From the NCBI GenBank assembly GCA_003427395.1, contig BFEA01000311.1, positions 960,942-1,004,935 of the forward strand: 43,994 nucleotides of DNA, written 5' to 3'. The notes below the pieces were generated by a model. That model had not been told where the DNA came from, searched no databases, and saw only the letters and a program-made list of their open reading frames with translations. Of this stretch, positions 30,724-40,544 are shown piece after piece. Both the position numbers and the translations under genes were made by a program. Positions within the stretch are counted from its first letter, which is position 1. Each line of letters opens with the position of its first letter. This stretch comes from Chara braunii (Eukaryota; Streptophyta; Charophyceae; Charales; Characeae).

Positions 30724-30897
30724 CCAGGGGCAAGGTCCCACTAGCAAAGAGGATTGGATTAAGCTCCTGAATCTGGACGTGTTTTAGGCAGAGGTGCAGA
30801 AAAGCAAATCAATGTCCATTTTCTGCACCTTTTTCCCAAACATGTCCAGATGCAGGCATTCAATCCAATCCTCTTTGCTAATGGAACCTCGCCCCAG
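30724..30897. mobile_element. Foldback MITE, full copy
   Basis: Two arms of about 80 bp (30724-30803 and 30817-30897) are inverted repeats around a ~13-bp centre. Shared blocks include tagcaaagaggattggatt, tctggac(g/a)tgttt and ggtgcagaaaa. Ends read CCAGGGGC.../...GCCCCAGG. No coding capacity; no clear flanking target duplication. Two other copies or fragments (18362-18510, 30208-30236) show it is a dispersed family. Confidence 0.8.
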
Positions 30898-31340
30898 GTT
30901 TGCTGTTCCATACCCCATAAATAATTCCTTTTTATAAACAGAAAAGAAAAAAAAAGCTAATTCTTTTAAGCCCAACCAATTCTATTACTTGTTGAATCCG
31001 GAGAGGATGGCCTTTGAGGCCTTTTTCATTGTCATTATAGTATTACAGGGAACCCCATCGCAGCCACATCCGTGCTCAAGCCTCCAACCACGGAGCATTC
31101 GGGAGCTGCATCTACCATCAGGTGTGAATACCTGCCACAGCAGGTCTGCTATACCGGCCTGGGGTCAGCCGGTGGCATCAGGACTGAGCTTCTTCGATGG
31201 GCCAGTCGCTGTGCCTCCCCTCTGGTCCCCTGCCCCTACGAACATCAGCAGTCTCTGTTCAATGGCGTTCACGGGGGCCAACAGCCCATTTCTAGGTGGC
31301 GATGACGAAGCTTGCCCAGGAAGGTACACGAGGCCAATGA

Positions 31341-31350
31341 GGATTGAACC
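31341..31350 (-). promoter_or_regulatory. Polymerase III B box
   Basis: GGTTCAATCC contains GTTCAATCC, which fits GWTCRANNC. Confidence 0.65.
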
Positions 31351-31382
31351 CAAGACCTCCTGAATGCCACATGCATGCCTTA

Positions 31383-31394
31383 CCAGCTGAGCTA
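31383..31394 (-). promoter_or_regulatory. Polymerase III A box
   Basis: TAGCTCAGCTGG fits the consensus TRGCNNAGYNGG at every fixed position. Confidence 0.65.
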
Positions 31395-31441
31395 GACCGT
31401 TGACCAAATCCATAAATAATTCTCCTATCATACTCAGTCTG

Positions 31442-31442
<1 letters not shown>

Positions 31443-31475
<33 letters not shown>

Positions 31476-31481
31476 AAAAAA

Positions 31482-31530
<49 letters not shown>
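31443..31530. repeat. (ACA)n followed by poly(A)
   Basis: About ten ACA units, then about 48 A with a few interruptions. It separates the tRNA-like head from the 5S-like fragment. Confidence 0.9.
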
Positions 31531-31532
<2 letters not shown>

Positions 31533-31549
31533 AACCCTGCCTTGCCTGA

Positions 31550-31615
31550 AGGTACAGCAGCAGGACTTCCCAGGAGGTCACCCATCCCAGAGCTATTCCA
31601 GCCCAATTGCATTTA
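31550..31615 (-). ncRNA. 5S rRNA-derived fragment (3' half)
   Basis: On the minus strand the 26-nt block at 31587-31562 begins GGATGGGTGACCTCC and ends AAGTCCT; as I remember the plant 5S rRNA 3' half, it is identical. Flanking bases match partially (GGGC, then AA(T)AG upstream; TG..AC downstream). The 5' half is not recognisable. The block covers the region of the 5S internal promoter box C. On the minus strand it is followed 19 nt beyond its end by a long T run, which would stop polymerase III. It could be a 5S pseudogene or the remnant of a 5S-derived SINE. Confidence 0.65.
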
Positions 31616-31639
31616 GGGTGAGACGTGGTGGGTGGGGAC

Positions 31640-32050
31640 ACGCAAAGTGGCGGCGGTTGTGGAAATTTAGTGGATACTAATTAGAACCTAGGGATTGGTA
31701 ATCTGATAGGGGGAAGGAAAGTTAGTTTGGTTTTAATTGGTTTTATATGCTGGGTTAGTTTAGTTTACACAGATGGCTACGGCAATTGTGGAGTAATTAC
31801 GAATACTAATTAGAACATAGGGGAATACTAATCCGCCAAAGAGGAAGAAAGATGGAAATAGAGATGGCATTTCTGTAGGGGAACCATAATTACTTTTGCC
31901 TAATTTGTATATTAGGGTTGGTAATTAATTAGGGAATCGTAATTACATTTGGTTAATTAGCATATTAGGATTAGTGAGTAATTAGGAGATACTAAGTTTA
32001 GTACTGCTAGATTTGAATCTCTTTTGAATTGCATCTGCTTTCAAATGACC
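31640..32050. repeat. AT-rich region with degenerate internal repeats
   Basis: gatactaattagaacctagg near 31672 recurs as gaatactaattagaacatag near 31800. A ~57-bp unit with taattac and atattagg repeats at about 31888-31945 and 31946-32000. No gene seen. Confidence 0.5.
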
Positions 32051-32107
32051 AGTTAGTGGCAGCTAGGGTTTGAGCAATGCTGCCTGATTTCTTGGCTGCA
32101 GTCGGGG

Positions 32108-32235
32108 ATGGGATTGGTCGGGAGTGCTTTTCCCAGCCCTGTATGGCTGCGGTTTATATGTAAGGGACGCCGGACCTGTTTTCCAGCATATAATGGAATG
32201 GTGTCCAAGTTGGAAAAAAAAAAAAAAAAAAAAAG
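32108..32235 (+). repeat. LINE/SINE-type 3' tail, standalone copy with poly(A)
   Basis: Plus strand GGGACGCCGGACC at 32164, hairpin 32169-32187, ending in about 22 A at 32213-32234. No LINE coding sequence lies upstream, so this is a SINE-like copy or a severely truncated LINE. Left limit is a guess. Confidence 0.55.
32169..32187 (+). other. 3'-tail hairpin (GCCGGA/TCCAGC, one mismatch)
   Basis: Same 6-bp stem/7-nt loop geometry, with one C-A mismatch. Confidence 0.5.
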
Positions 32236-33929
32236 GGCCCGTAGTGGGAAAAAAAAAAGAAGGGCATGTAGTCGTGATTCTGGTGAATGTATATAAGCGA
32301 CAGATTCCTGGCGCTGCGACAGAACGCTGTGGCCCGCGCTAAGCACTCCGCCCACCGTTACCGGGTCGGCCTACGGCCCTACAGTCCCCCGAGGCGCTAC
32401 CAGCGAGATAGCACCTCAGGAACTCCGACTCTTCCTCTGATGACGGAGTGAAGCAGCTATGGAAGATGGAGTTTCTTGCAAGCCGTATGTTGGTAAGACC
32501 GCCACCAGCGCCGAGTAAGGGAGAGGTGTAAGAGGTGCTGTGACGCCCTAACCTCACGCCCTGCGCGACTTCCTGTTTCGGAGTGTTAGTGGTCCTGGAA
32601 GTGCGAAAAGGGGTGTGCCAAGGATTTTTGGAAAGTGGGGGCGGAGTTCCAGGTCGGAACTTGAATCTCCTGTGTCAAGTTTCAGGGGTAGAAGTGCAAG
32701 TGTCTCTTTTGGCTCAGAGTTGGGGCGATGTTCGATCGTGTGCCTGGGCCGGGGTGGGGCACTACAGGTGTCTCTGTGGGAATGCTCACACCGCAGCCGT
32801 CCGTCGCAAGTCTCGGAGTCCGATGAAGACGAGCCGGGTTCTCGTCGCTCTGTCCTGGGATGTGTTCGTTGCGTGACCCTCGCCTGCCGATGCTCGCCGG
32901 GCTGTCGGCACTCCAAGCACGACGGATGGGGCCAGAACCGGGCAATGGAATCCCAGGGGACCACAAGTAACCGGCGGTAAGGGAGGACGGTATAGTAGGG
33001 AGGGAAGTCAGTGGTGATGGCAACGAAGCCTGGGGTTAGAAGGTATTGCTGGTTTCGGTTGTTGGGATAATCGGGAATTCGCGGGTCTCGATTGATTGCC
33101 AGCTGGAAATCGCCCCTGCACAGCCGCTTGTTTTCAGTCCGGCAGGGGTACTCAGGGTGCTCAGGGTTCCGTGGGTGGCGACGTTGTCGGATCCGCTGTC
33201 ATCGGATTTGTTCCCTCTCCCAATACGCTCGGTATTCTGGGTCCCTCAGGCTTTCACGATCGGTGATCCAGAAAGGGGATTCTATCGGCATGTCTCATTC
33301 AATCGGAATTCTTGCACACACATCTTTCTATGGGGTGAGATCGTAGCTGGCTTTTGCAAGCGCGCGGGTAGATGGCAAGTCCACGGGCGGCTGCCGTCTT
33401 ACACGTGCTCCTAAGCTGTGCAAATAAATAAGGAGCGATCTGTCAGTGTATCGGCTCAACCATGCAGCTTGTTCCCTCAGGCAATCAACCCCGTTCCCGG
33501 GATGAGCTATCTTCAGACATACAGTCATGCATCAAAGGAAAAGACTATTGGACATTCACAAGGCATACACACCCAACAATTCCCGTAATCACCCATAAAT
33601 TAGAGGTAGGAGATTGGGCGAGTCGTGCGCGGTGGGCGCATCCGACCAGATCGGGGCGGAGCAAGATTCGCCAACAGATACATATGCGTTAGCGATGGGT
33701 ACTAGAAAATGACGAAATTTGGATTAAGCTAATGCTATTGATCAAAAAGACAACTCGAAAGAAAGGATGCGTGCTCATTCATCACCATTCATGTATACAT
33801 ACATACATACAGCAAAAGGTCCAAGATGATTCACTCGAAAAATTCCAAAAAAATGCCGCAACAAAGTTATCCAACATTGAAATCAAAATTTATACAGAAA
33901 ACAGGGAGAATAGACACTATTCCACCATA

Positions 33930-33932
<3 letters not shown>
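32236..33932. other. Unassigned region, possibly decayed LTR sequence
   Basis: No supported gene. tgtgacgccctaacctcacg at 32540 resembles the TG... start of an LTR and recurs in diverged form at 39165 (tgtgatgcgcaacctcacac); both are followed ~80-100 bp later by aggatttttgg. No LTR pair, primer-binding site or gag/pol motif was found. Confidence 0.35.
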
Positions 33933-34014
<82 letters not shown>

Positions 34015-34015
34015 N

Positions 34016-34096
<81 letters not shown>
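33933..34096. repeat. (CT)n microsatellite with an ambiguous base
   Basis: About 80 CT units broken by an N at 34014. The N suggests an assembly join inside the array, so true length is unknown. Confidence 0.95.
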
Positions 34097-34100
<4 letters not shown>

Positions 34101-35261
34101 TGGGCAGTCCATCGCCCCGCACCCCCAACATCAACCTGAGTCCTCACCCCGCTTGGCCTGAGTGTGCAAGCCAGGTTCGCCCACATGCCACAGTCCGTCG
34201 CGGCCAGGCGTCAACCCCGCGCACTCAGCGCTAGCTCGTCGGATCGCCCGACTCTCTACTCACCGTCTTTCTGCTCGTTAGCCGATCCTCTCGACCTCGC
34301 TAACTCCCAAGTAGATTAGAGAGCCAACTAATCGCGCTTCTGGAATTTATAGCATGCATGCTTGCGCGAGGGATACGGGATTAGCACCAAGTGATGGGGA
34401 AGAGAAAAGAGGGAGTGCCTACGTCTGCATGTCCAGGCCGCGACGCGGGGGACGAAGCCACTCTCCGCGCATCGATCCGGGCATGCAACCGTGGGAACCA
34501 TTTAGAACAGAGGAAGAGTGTGCATGTGAAGACGAGGCGGGAAAGAAAGAAATACGAAAGCCATAAAGAACAAGAAGATTACAGTTGTGATCGTGCCCGC
34601 CAAAACTACAGTTACACACAGGATTGAGGCGCGGACGGAATCAGAGCCCAGACCCTGTCGGGTCACGGCGCGTGCGAGTAAGAAGCGTCGTGCCGCCAAG
34701 TTGCAAGGTGCCTAAATTCCTAGTCTAAATCCTAATTGCAAGAGAAAATTCCGAAAAGAACAATTCCAAGAGCCCGCGGGGGCTCAACGTTAGTTCGAAT
34801 TTCATAAACGAAAATTCACGCGCGCTGATCGTGCCAAAATTCCTAGTGCGCATCGCAGAACAAAAAAGAAGTTATGGCAACCGTTATTTCTCGCGCTCGC
34901 TAGGGCGCGGTCACTTAATCGTCGGCGCGGGACTTTCCCGGTTCCGGCCCGGCAACTCCAATGAAAATGAAAAAGAAGCGAGGCACCCAGGCAACTTGCC
35001 CCACCGATCCCGCTTGCGCCCCGCCACCCATCAAGGCCCTCCAGTTTCCCCACAGTGTCCTCGCGCAGGAAGTCGCGCGCTTGCAGAAGATAGTTCGTTA
35101 CAGACTTACAGTGCTGCTTTTTATCAAGAAAATACAGAAGGCTTAGTGGCATGATAGCCAACATCAGGCGCGACGAAGAGTGACCAATGGAGTACTTGTT
35201 TAACCACGTGGAGTGGCATTCGTAGAAGTTAACGACGCGTAGTGGGCTCGAGGGAGAAACA
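34097..35261. other. Unassigned region upstream of LINE-4
   Basis: Only short open frames without motifs. The last ~100 bp may be the LINE-4 5' UTR. Confidence 0.4.
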
Positions 35262-36253
35262 ATGGCGGTAGAAGGAGGAAGTGGAGACAGGCCAGTTGCG
35301 GGTACAGATCCAAGGCCTAACGAAGACGGCCGAATCAGAATGGAAGCTCGATCTTCTCCGTCGGGCCCCGCAGACCGGTGAATTACTGGGAGGACGAAGA
35401 TAGAATAAGGTCCCTGCTGGCGTTCTGCTTTGAAGGTGGAGTCTACCCAACGGATTTGGATCCGAGAGATATGGAAGTACAGGGTAGAGAGGTGAAGTTT
35501 ACTCTAAACACCGCTCCCGATGAAATCATGGTCAAGTGGCTTAAGGAGAGAACAGTTTCAGTGATCTTCAAGGAGAATGTCAGATTTCTGCCAAAAAAAA
35601 TCAAGGACGACACGATACGTGCCTTCGAAGACAACGGGATCCTTGGGAGCAAGAGATTTCCATTGGAATCTAGAAGAGGTCGAGTTAAAGTGGAATGCCC
35701 TAATGCCCTTTCCTACGTCTGCAGATCAAGAGAAGTCGCCGAGTTTATGGTGAGCGAGGGTGGTGCGGATATTCCAGTGGGGACGGACCGGTATTCAGTA
35801 CAATTTAAACCGTGGATGACGTGTGCCGAGTTTAGAGACCTAAGGCAAATGGAGGATGAAAGAACCTTCTGGGTCATCGCTCTCCAAGTCCCGATGGATG
35901 ATATGTCGTTTCTACATCCGCAAATTGAAAGAGCGATTGGGAAAATTGTGATGGCTCATCCGCCAGACGCAAACCCATCAAGACTTGCCTTAGTCAATGC
36001 AAAGTTTGACATCATCCCGGAGGTCTGAGGCAATATGAAGGATAAACTATGGATTATCACATCCAAGGGAGATAAGTTGGAGATCAAGTTGGCCTGTTCT
36101 ACAACGATTAAATGTTGGCGGTGCAAACAATTCCTTCACTCGGAGGCGGAGTGCAGAAGAGGAGGTAGACAACAACAAAGAGGAGAAGGTTCGGGAAATA
36201 ATTTCGCACTTCAACAGCAAACGCCAGCACAACCCTCGACCGGTCAAAGATGA
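35262..36253 (+). pseudogene. LINE-4 ORF1: DUF4283-like domain and CCHC knuckle
   Basis: An ATG at 35262 (MAVEGGSGDRPV) opens a short frame ending at TGA 35379-35381. The main frame, open from 35321, reads RPVNYWEDEDRIRSLLAF, then VKFTLNTAPDEIMVKWLKE, VSVIFKENVRFLPKK, YSVQFKPWMTCAEFRDL and TFWVIALQVPMDDMSF, ending VNAKFDIIPEV. This is the DUF4283-like domain, parallel to LINE-2. After a TGA at 36026 the same frame continues to CWRCKQFLHSEAEC, a perfect CX2CX4HX4C knuckle, and a basic Gln-rich tail. Likely RNA-binding ORF1 of the element. Confidence 0.75.
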
Positions 36254-36319
36254 GGATGTCGCCAACAGTATCATGGGCCGTTAGGCCCTCAGCTTTCACA
36301 AGTTCCGTGACCAAAGGAA

Positions 36320-36823
36320 GTGCTAGCCGACTATTCGGCAATGGGAAATCCGGTGTTCTTGCCCGGAGGACACCTACAAGCGAGTAATTTGTTCGCGAAC
36401 ATGGTACAGATGGCAGCGGTCCTCTATGGGGCACCACAACCTGGCTTGCAGAGTACCCATCCAGGCGTTGGACCAAGCTGGTGCAATCAAGGACAATCGT
36501 ATGTAGGCGGCGGATTGGGGAACCCCCCCTTTGGGGGGAGCTTCCCCCTTCCGGTACAACACTCTGCTACCCCATGTGCCTTCTATGTCTATCAACCAAA
36601 TCCAATGGTTAGGACCTCAGGCCTAGGGAATCAGAGTTCAACAATTGGAGGACGGGACAGGGAAGAAGTCGTAACTCAGCAAGGAGGGCACCCAAATCAT
36701 CCATCAGGACGTGGCCCTGAGGCCACGGCAGAATCAAGTCAGGCTCGTAGAATCGACCTATCGAATGTACAAGTGAACGCCAGCCAAGCTACCTCGAGTT
36801 CTAGAACAGCGGAGGAATCATGA
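36320..36823 (+). pseudogene. LINE-4 ORF1 linker
   Basis: A 167-codon low-complexity stretch (Gly, Pro, Gln, Ser) in the same frame as the flanking ORF1 parts. It is bounded by TGA stops before 36320 and at 36821. No domain visible. Confidence 0.5.
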
Positions 36824-36838
36824 CAACAAGCTAAACAA

Positions 36839-37570
36839 GTGGGCAAACAACGAAGGCTCAGTATGAGCTTGGCAAAGGAACAAAGGATAGAAGCCTCTGA
36901 CGGGTCCTCGACACACTCTCCGCGAAACAGCTCGTTTACGATTACTCCAGGGAAGAAGAGAACAAGAGATCGCCGACTGGCATCGTTGGGTCAGACCTCC
37001 GGGGTGGAGCAGATCCTCATGCCGCTGGTTAGTACTTTCACGAGAAGTAACTTCTGGGTAGTGGCGTGGCACACAACAACGGTTCCGCTCACGTTATTGT
37101 CACAGCAAGTGACAGACGCCCCGTCGCTACATATGATTATGAAAGGCCTTGGGATGCTCTTCGTTAATTACTTCCCGATGAGAGTCGTTCTGGTCCTTTC
37201 GGACTGCCCGATGGCACGTATTATAATAGAAGTGGATGGCCAGAAGGTGAAATTGTTCGTCCCACTGGTGAACGCCAGATTGGTGGATGACACGATAGAG
37301 AACTTGGAAAGAAAGGCCATGAGACTTGTTCCCATGTCTTGGTTTGCAGAGGGCAGGAAACAAAAGCTGAGTCGTTTGATGCTCGCATCCAGATTGTCAG
37401 CAGAATGTCTGTTGGAACTGAAGATCAGATTTCACAAGGACAAAAGAGTGAACTCTCCTTTTGTTCGCGAAGCACTTACTCAGTCGTGGGAGGTCAACAA
37501 GGAAAGTGATCAAGGTACAAGGAAGTCTACCCAGATCCATTCGACGGGGGCAGTAAGGATTAATGGTTAA
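36839..37570 (+). pseudogene. LINE-4 ORF1 C-terminal domain
   Basis: A 243-codon stretch in the ORF1 frame, with HMIMKGLGMLFVNYFPMRVV, IIIEVDGQKVKLFVPLVNAR and RKAMRLVPMSWFAEG, similar in order and character to the LINE-2 segment 24193-25155. TAA at 37568-37570 overlaps the ORF2 ATG at 37563. Confidence 0.6.
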
Positions 37571-37894
37571 GGTCTCGATAACATCCTCGAACGTATGCGG
37601 ATTGGGGGATACAACAGGAAAGAACAAGAGATCTAGGCTGAAGAAGTGGATTCACGAGAACCATGTCCGCGTTACGTGCCTACAGGAGACCAAACTCAAC
37701 GAAGAAAAGATAGGGAACTTAGGCAGTTGGTGGGACGGCCCGAAAGTCTGGGCTCCAACGAAAGAATCTAGCGGGGGGAGTAGCCCTTCTTATCCACAAG
37801 GACTTAAAGATTGAGATTGTGGACCACTACGCAGACTTGTGGGGACGTTGGGCATGGGTCAAGATAAGTATCGATCTGGATCTGAGAGGATTTT
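37563..37894 (+). pseudogene. LINE-4 ORF2 endonuclease, N-terminal part
   Basis: Begins MVKVSITSSNVCGLGD at the ATG overlapping the ORF1 stop, then RVTCLQETKLNEEKIG (QET motif intact). A frameshift in the G6 run at about 37772 moves to a frame reading VALLIHKDLKIEIVDHY and GRWAWVKISIDLDLRG. This frame then runs into unrelated translation at the inversion breakpoint. Confidence 0.8.
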
Positions 37895-38335
37895 TGTATT
37901 TAGGTGGAAATACCCTTTGCCTAGTACCTGTGGCTCCCCTAGCTGAAAATCAGCCAGGATTGGGCTATGATCTAAGAGAGGATGCTGAGTCCATTCAGCT
38001 CTGATCAACGCATCTACGCCGGCTTCACGTACTAGAAAGTAGTCCAGTCGTTTCCCCTTGCCCTGATGAAAATATCAAGTGAACCCATCTTCTAGCGGAT
38101 GGGTGAGTCTATATGGATCTGAAAGGTGAAATTATGTCATAAAGTTCGTTACTGGAATGGTAGCCCTTACTGCACCCCTGCTCCCCGCGATACCGTTATC
38201 ATCTACAGACTGGTTCCAATCCCTAACGATAATCAGGTTATCCATAGTAGGTAGACTATATGGAAGGTCTTCCATAAATATCTCTCTCTTCTTGCTTTTT
38301 ACTGGTGCGTATGTTGTGGCAAGGACTGTTAGGAA
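37895..38335 (-). pseudogene. LINE-4 endonuclease C-terminal part, inverted
   Basis: On the minus strand this segment reads TTYAPVKSKKREIFMEDLPY, then LIIVRDWNQSVDDNG (GDWN-type motif), KRLDYFLVREAG (RLDYFLVS-type motif), and LDHSPILADFQL (SDH-type motif), ending GKGYFHLNTKIL. These are the middle and end of the L1 EEP domain in order, broken by a TAA and a TGA. Both neighbouring parts of LINE-4 are on the plus strand, so this ~440-bp piece has been flipped in place. Breakpoints are accurate to perhaps 15 bp. Confidence 0.75.
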
Positions 38336-39118
38336 GGATCAGTTTGCCTCTCTGGCTGATTGGTGGGAGGTGGGTTCGAAGATCGTCTCCTAATTACTGA
38401 GCGTGTTCTCCAGAGTCTTAGCTTTTGAGAGGAACAAACAGGATCGCCAGTGTTTAAAAAGAGTGGAGTACGCTCAAGATCGGATGCGAGCTTACCCGAT
38501 GTCAACATTAACATGGGGAAGAGAAAGAGCTAGAAGGCTTGAAGACTGGAACTGTCGTCAACAAGAGAGAGTTGAAATCTGGTCAGAGTGTCTGGAAGTT
38601 AAAGGTATCACAGTCTACGACAGAATAACAAAGGAGTCCTTCCAGCGGCTGCTGCCTAGAAGAGCCTCTTAGCTGATGAAGGAACTGACTCACCTGTTCT
38701 GTGACATTGAACCCATGGTAAGGAGACCCACACAGTTGTGTGACTACGCGGCCTGCTATTACAAGGATATACTCACAACCAGAAGGAGAGGAGAAGGTGT
38801 GGAAACCAATCTGGCGGAAGACAGTGACCACTGGCAAAACCTGTCAGTGCGCCTCCCTGTGCACGGGCGTCTGGAGCTAGATAGACCGATCACAGAGGAA
38901 AAGGCAAGTTCCACACTAAGCTTATGGCGAGAGGGAAAGTCCCAGGGGATGACAGTTTTCTGGTGGAATTTTATGCCACCTTCTCGACAACTATAGGAAA
39001 GGATTTAGTGAAAATCTACAACGAGATCGTGTTAGATGGCCAGCTTTTCATGAACGCATGCAACGATATCATTTCTGTCATATTTAAGAAGGGAGATAAA
39101 AGTGAAATTCCGGGATTG
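38336..39118 (+). pseudogene. LINE-4 ORF2 linker and RT N-terminal fragment
   Basis: Continues on the plus strand with VRKDQFASLADWWEVGSKI, then after a stop VFSRVLAFERNKQDRQCLKR, WGRERARRLEDWNCRQQERV and VYDRITKESFQRL (the L1 linker). The frame around 38924 has GKVPGDDSFLVEFYATF and ISVIFKKGDKSEIP, the start of the RT fingers. RT motifs A-E are absent. Several stops and frame changes. Confidence 0.75.
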
Positions 39119-39915
39119 GAGGCCGAGACTCAGGCTTTTGCTGCTAGGCACCCAAGCAGATATCCTGTGATGCGCAACCTCACACTCTGCGCACCGTTCC
39201 GTACCCGCAAACGTCGATCAGAGTAGTTGGGGTGTGGCCGAGGATTTTTGGCCGGTGGGGTTGAATCTCCCGGACGAAACGGGGGATTTTTGTTTCGTAC
39301 CGAGGCCTTTCCTGAATTTTTGGCTGTCGCCCGGGACAAAACGGAGATACAAGAAAACTAACATAAATGTTCCGAAGCGGCACACTCTGTTCTGATTCAA
39401 AAACTTCCTCTCGGTCGAGGATATCGAGAGCGGCTTGCTAGTAAGTCGACAAAAAGGAATAGAACGGAGATAGGAAGAATCGGAATCTACTGCTCCTTTT
39501 GCGCTAAGTTCACACTAACTCTATAGGCGGAAGACCCGAGGCATGGAGTTTTCACGCCTCCGGGTCGGATTCATCGAGTCCCTGCGGGTGATCAGGTCTG
39601 GCGCCACTTGCTTTAGACGCGGTTGGGCAAACCCAGGTACGAAAGCTAGCTGTGAGAGCGCCCGCGTTGCAGGAAAGCTCTGGGAACCTGGCCGCACCTT
39701 CGTATCCCAAGACTAACCGTCGCGAAGAGCACGAGTTCCCCTGTCGCCGAGGCTGTCGGCACCAGCGACTGTTAAACTGTGGTCGCCATGCGGTGTGGGC
39801 TGCGGACCAAGGTAACACCGCTAGACCCGTGTAAGGCAGGATCAGGGAAGGGGAGGAAAACCGATAAATTAAAACAAAACCGCTTCCCCCTACGTGGCAG
39901 GTTCTGAGTTCTATA
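39119..39915. other. Unassigned region after LINE-4
   Basis: Contains tgtgatgcgcaacctcacac at 39165, related to 32540, and no supported gene. The long minus-strand open frame at 39552-40253 is driven by the GT repeat at one end and lacks motifs. Confidence 0.4.
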
Positions 39916-39923
39916 GGTGAACC
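39916..39923. repeat. 8-bp target duplication, left
   Basis: GGTGAACC, identical to 41385-41392. Confidence 0.65.
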
Positions 39924-40101
39924 CTGCGTAGCACGGCGAACGTGTTCGCGACCCTTTCTGTTCGGGCGAACACGTTCTCCCGTTCGCGCGAATGGGTTGA
40001 GAACACATTCGCGATAATGTATTTTCGAGGCCCGCGAACAGGGTTCCCCTGGGCCGGTACCGGTTGCCGGCGGGGCTTTGGAGGGGCCTGGGGAGCGGCG
40101 G

Positions 40102-40148
40102 TGTGTGTGTGTGTGTATGTGTGTGTGTGTGTGGGTGTGTGTGTGTGT

Positions 40149-40183
<35 letters not shown>

Positions 40184-40214
40184 TGTGTGTGTATGTGTGT
40201 GTGTGTGTGTGTGT
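40102..40214. repeat. (GT)n microsatellite, imperfect
   Basis: About 55 GT units with a few single-base interruptions (GG, TA, TC). Confidence 0.95.
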
Positions 40215-40544
40215 ATCATACCTGCGGCGCGCACGTGATGCGGCGCACGCCAATATATAGGATTAAAAAAAAAATTCGGGGAGGGCTGGCTGAGGTAGCC
40301 AATGGTGCCCCTCCCATATAAAACATCGAAGGGCACAGAAAAAAAAATTCGGCCCAGTGCACGTATTCCTTGTTAAATCATTTTTTTCCTAAAGGCCCCC
40401 TGCAGTGTATCTGCAAGGGTCCCAACATCTCGAGAGACATTGAGCGGAATTCGTGTGAGACACAAGCAGGCCAGCAATATATGTTCTGGTTTCGAAGTCA
40501 GGTCTGCTTTGTAGCAGTCGTGAGTTACATTACTACCGTAGCTC

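Larger units (their letters stand above)
31040..31402 (-). mobile_element. tRNA-derived SINE (head at 31402)
   Basis: On the minus strand a tRNA-like head carries a perfect polymerase III A box TAGCTCAGCTGG (31394-31383) and a B box GGTTCAATCC (31350-31341), 32 nt apart, within the normal range for internal promoters. Cloverleaf pairing is poor in the anticodon arm, so it is a tRNA relic and not a functional tRNA. The following ~290 nt would be the SINE body; its 3' limit near 31040 (gacaatgaaaaa on the minus strand) is a guess. Confidence 0.6.
35262..39118 (+). mobile_element. LINE-4: L1-like retrotransposon missing its 3' half
   Basis: Plus-strand element: ORF1 (35262 to 37570), ORF2 start at 37563, endonuclease with an internal inversion, linker, and the first part of the RT ending at about 39118 after IFKKGDKSEIP. 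RT palm, zf-RVT and tail are absent. Most ORF1 blocks share one frame, interrupted by TGA codons. Loss of the 3' side is opposite to the usual 5' truncation and points to a later deletion or insertion. Confidence 0.8.

Noticed and set aside
31335-31402. Functional tRNA gene
   Set aside because: A and B boxes are good but the anticodon stem does not pair and the D arm is incomplete; a SINE head is more likely.
33867-34186. Long open frames of alternating Ser-Leu or Arg-Glu
   Set aside because: They are translations of the (CT)n microsatellite and cross an ambiguous base.
39552-40336. Minus-strand His/Thr-rich frames
   Set aside because: Driven by the GT/CA microsatellite; no motif on the flanks.
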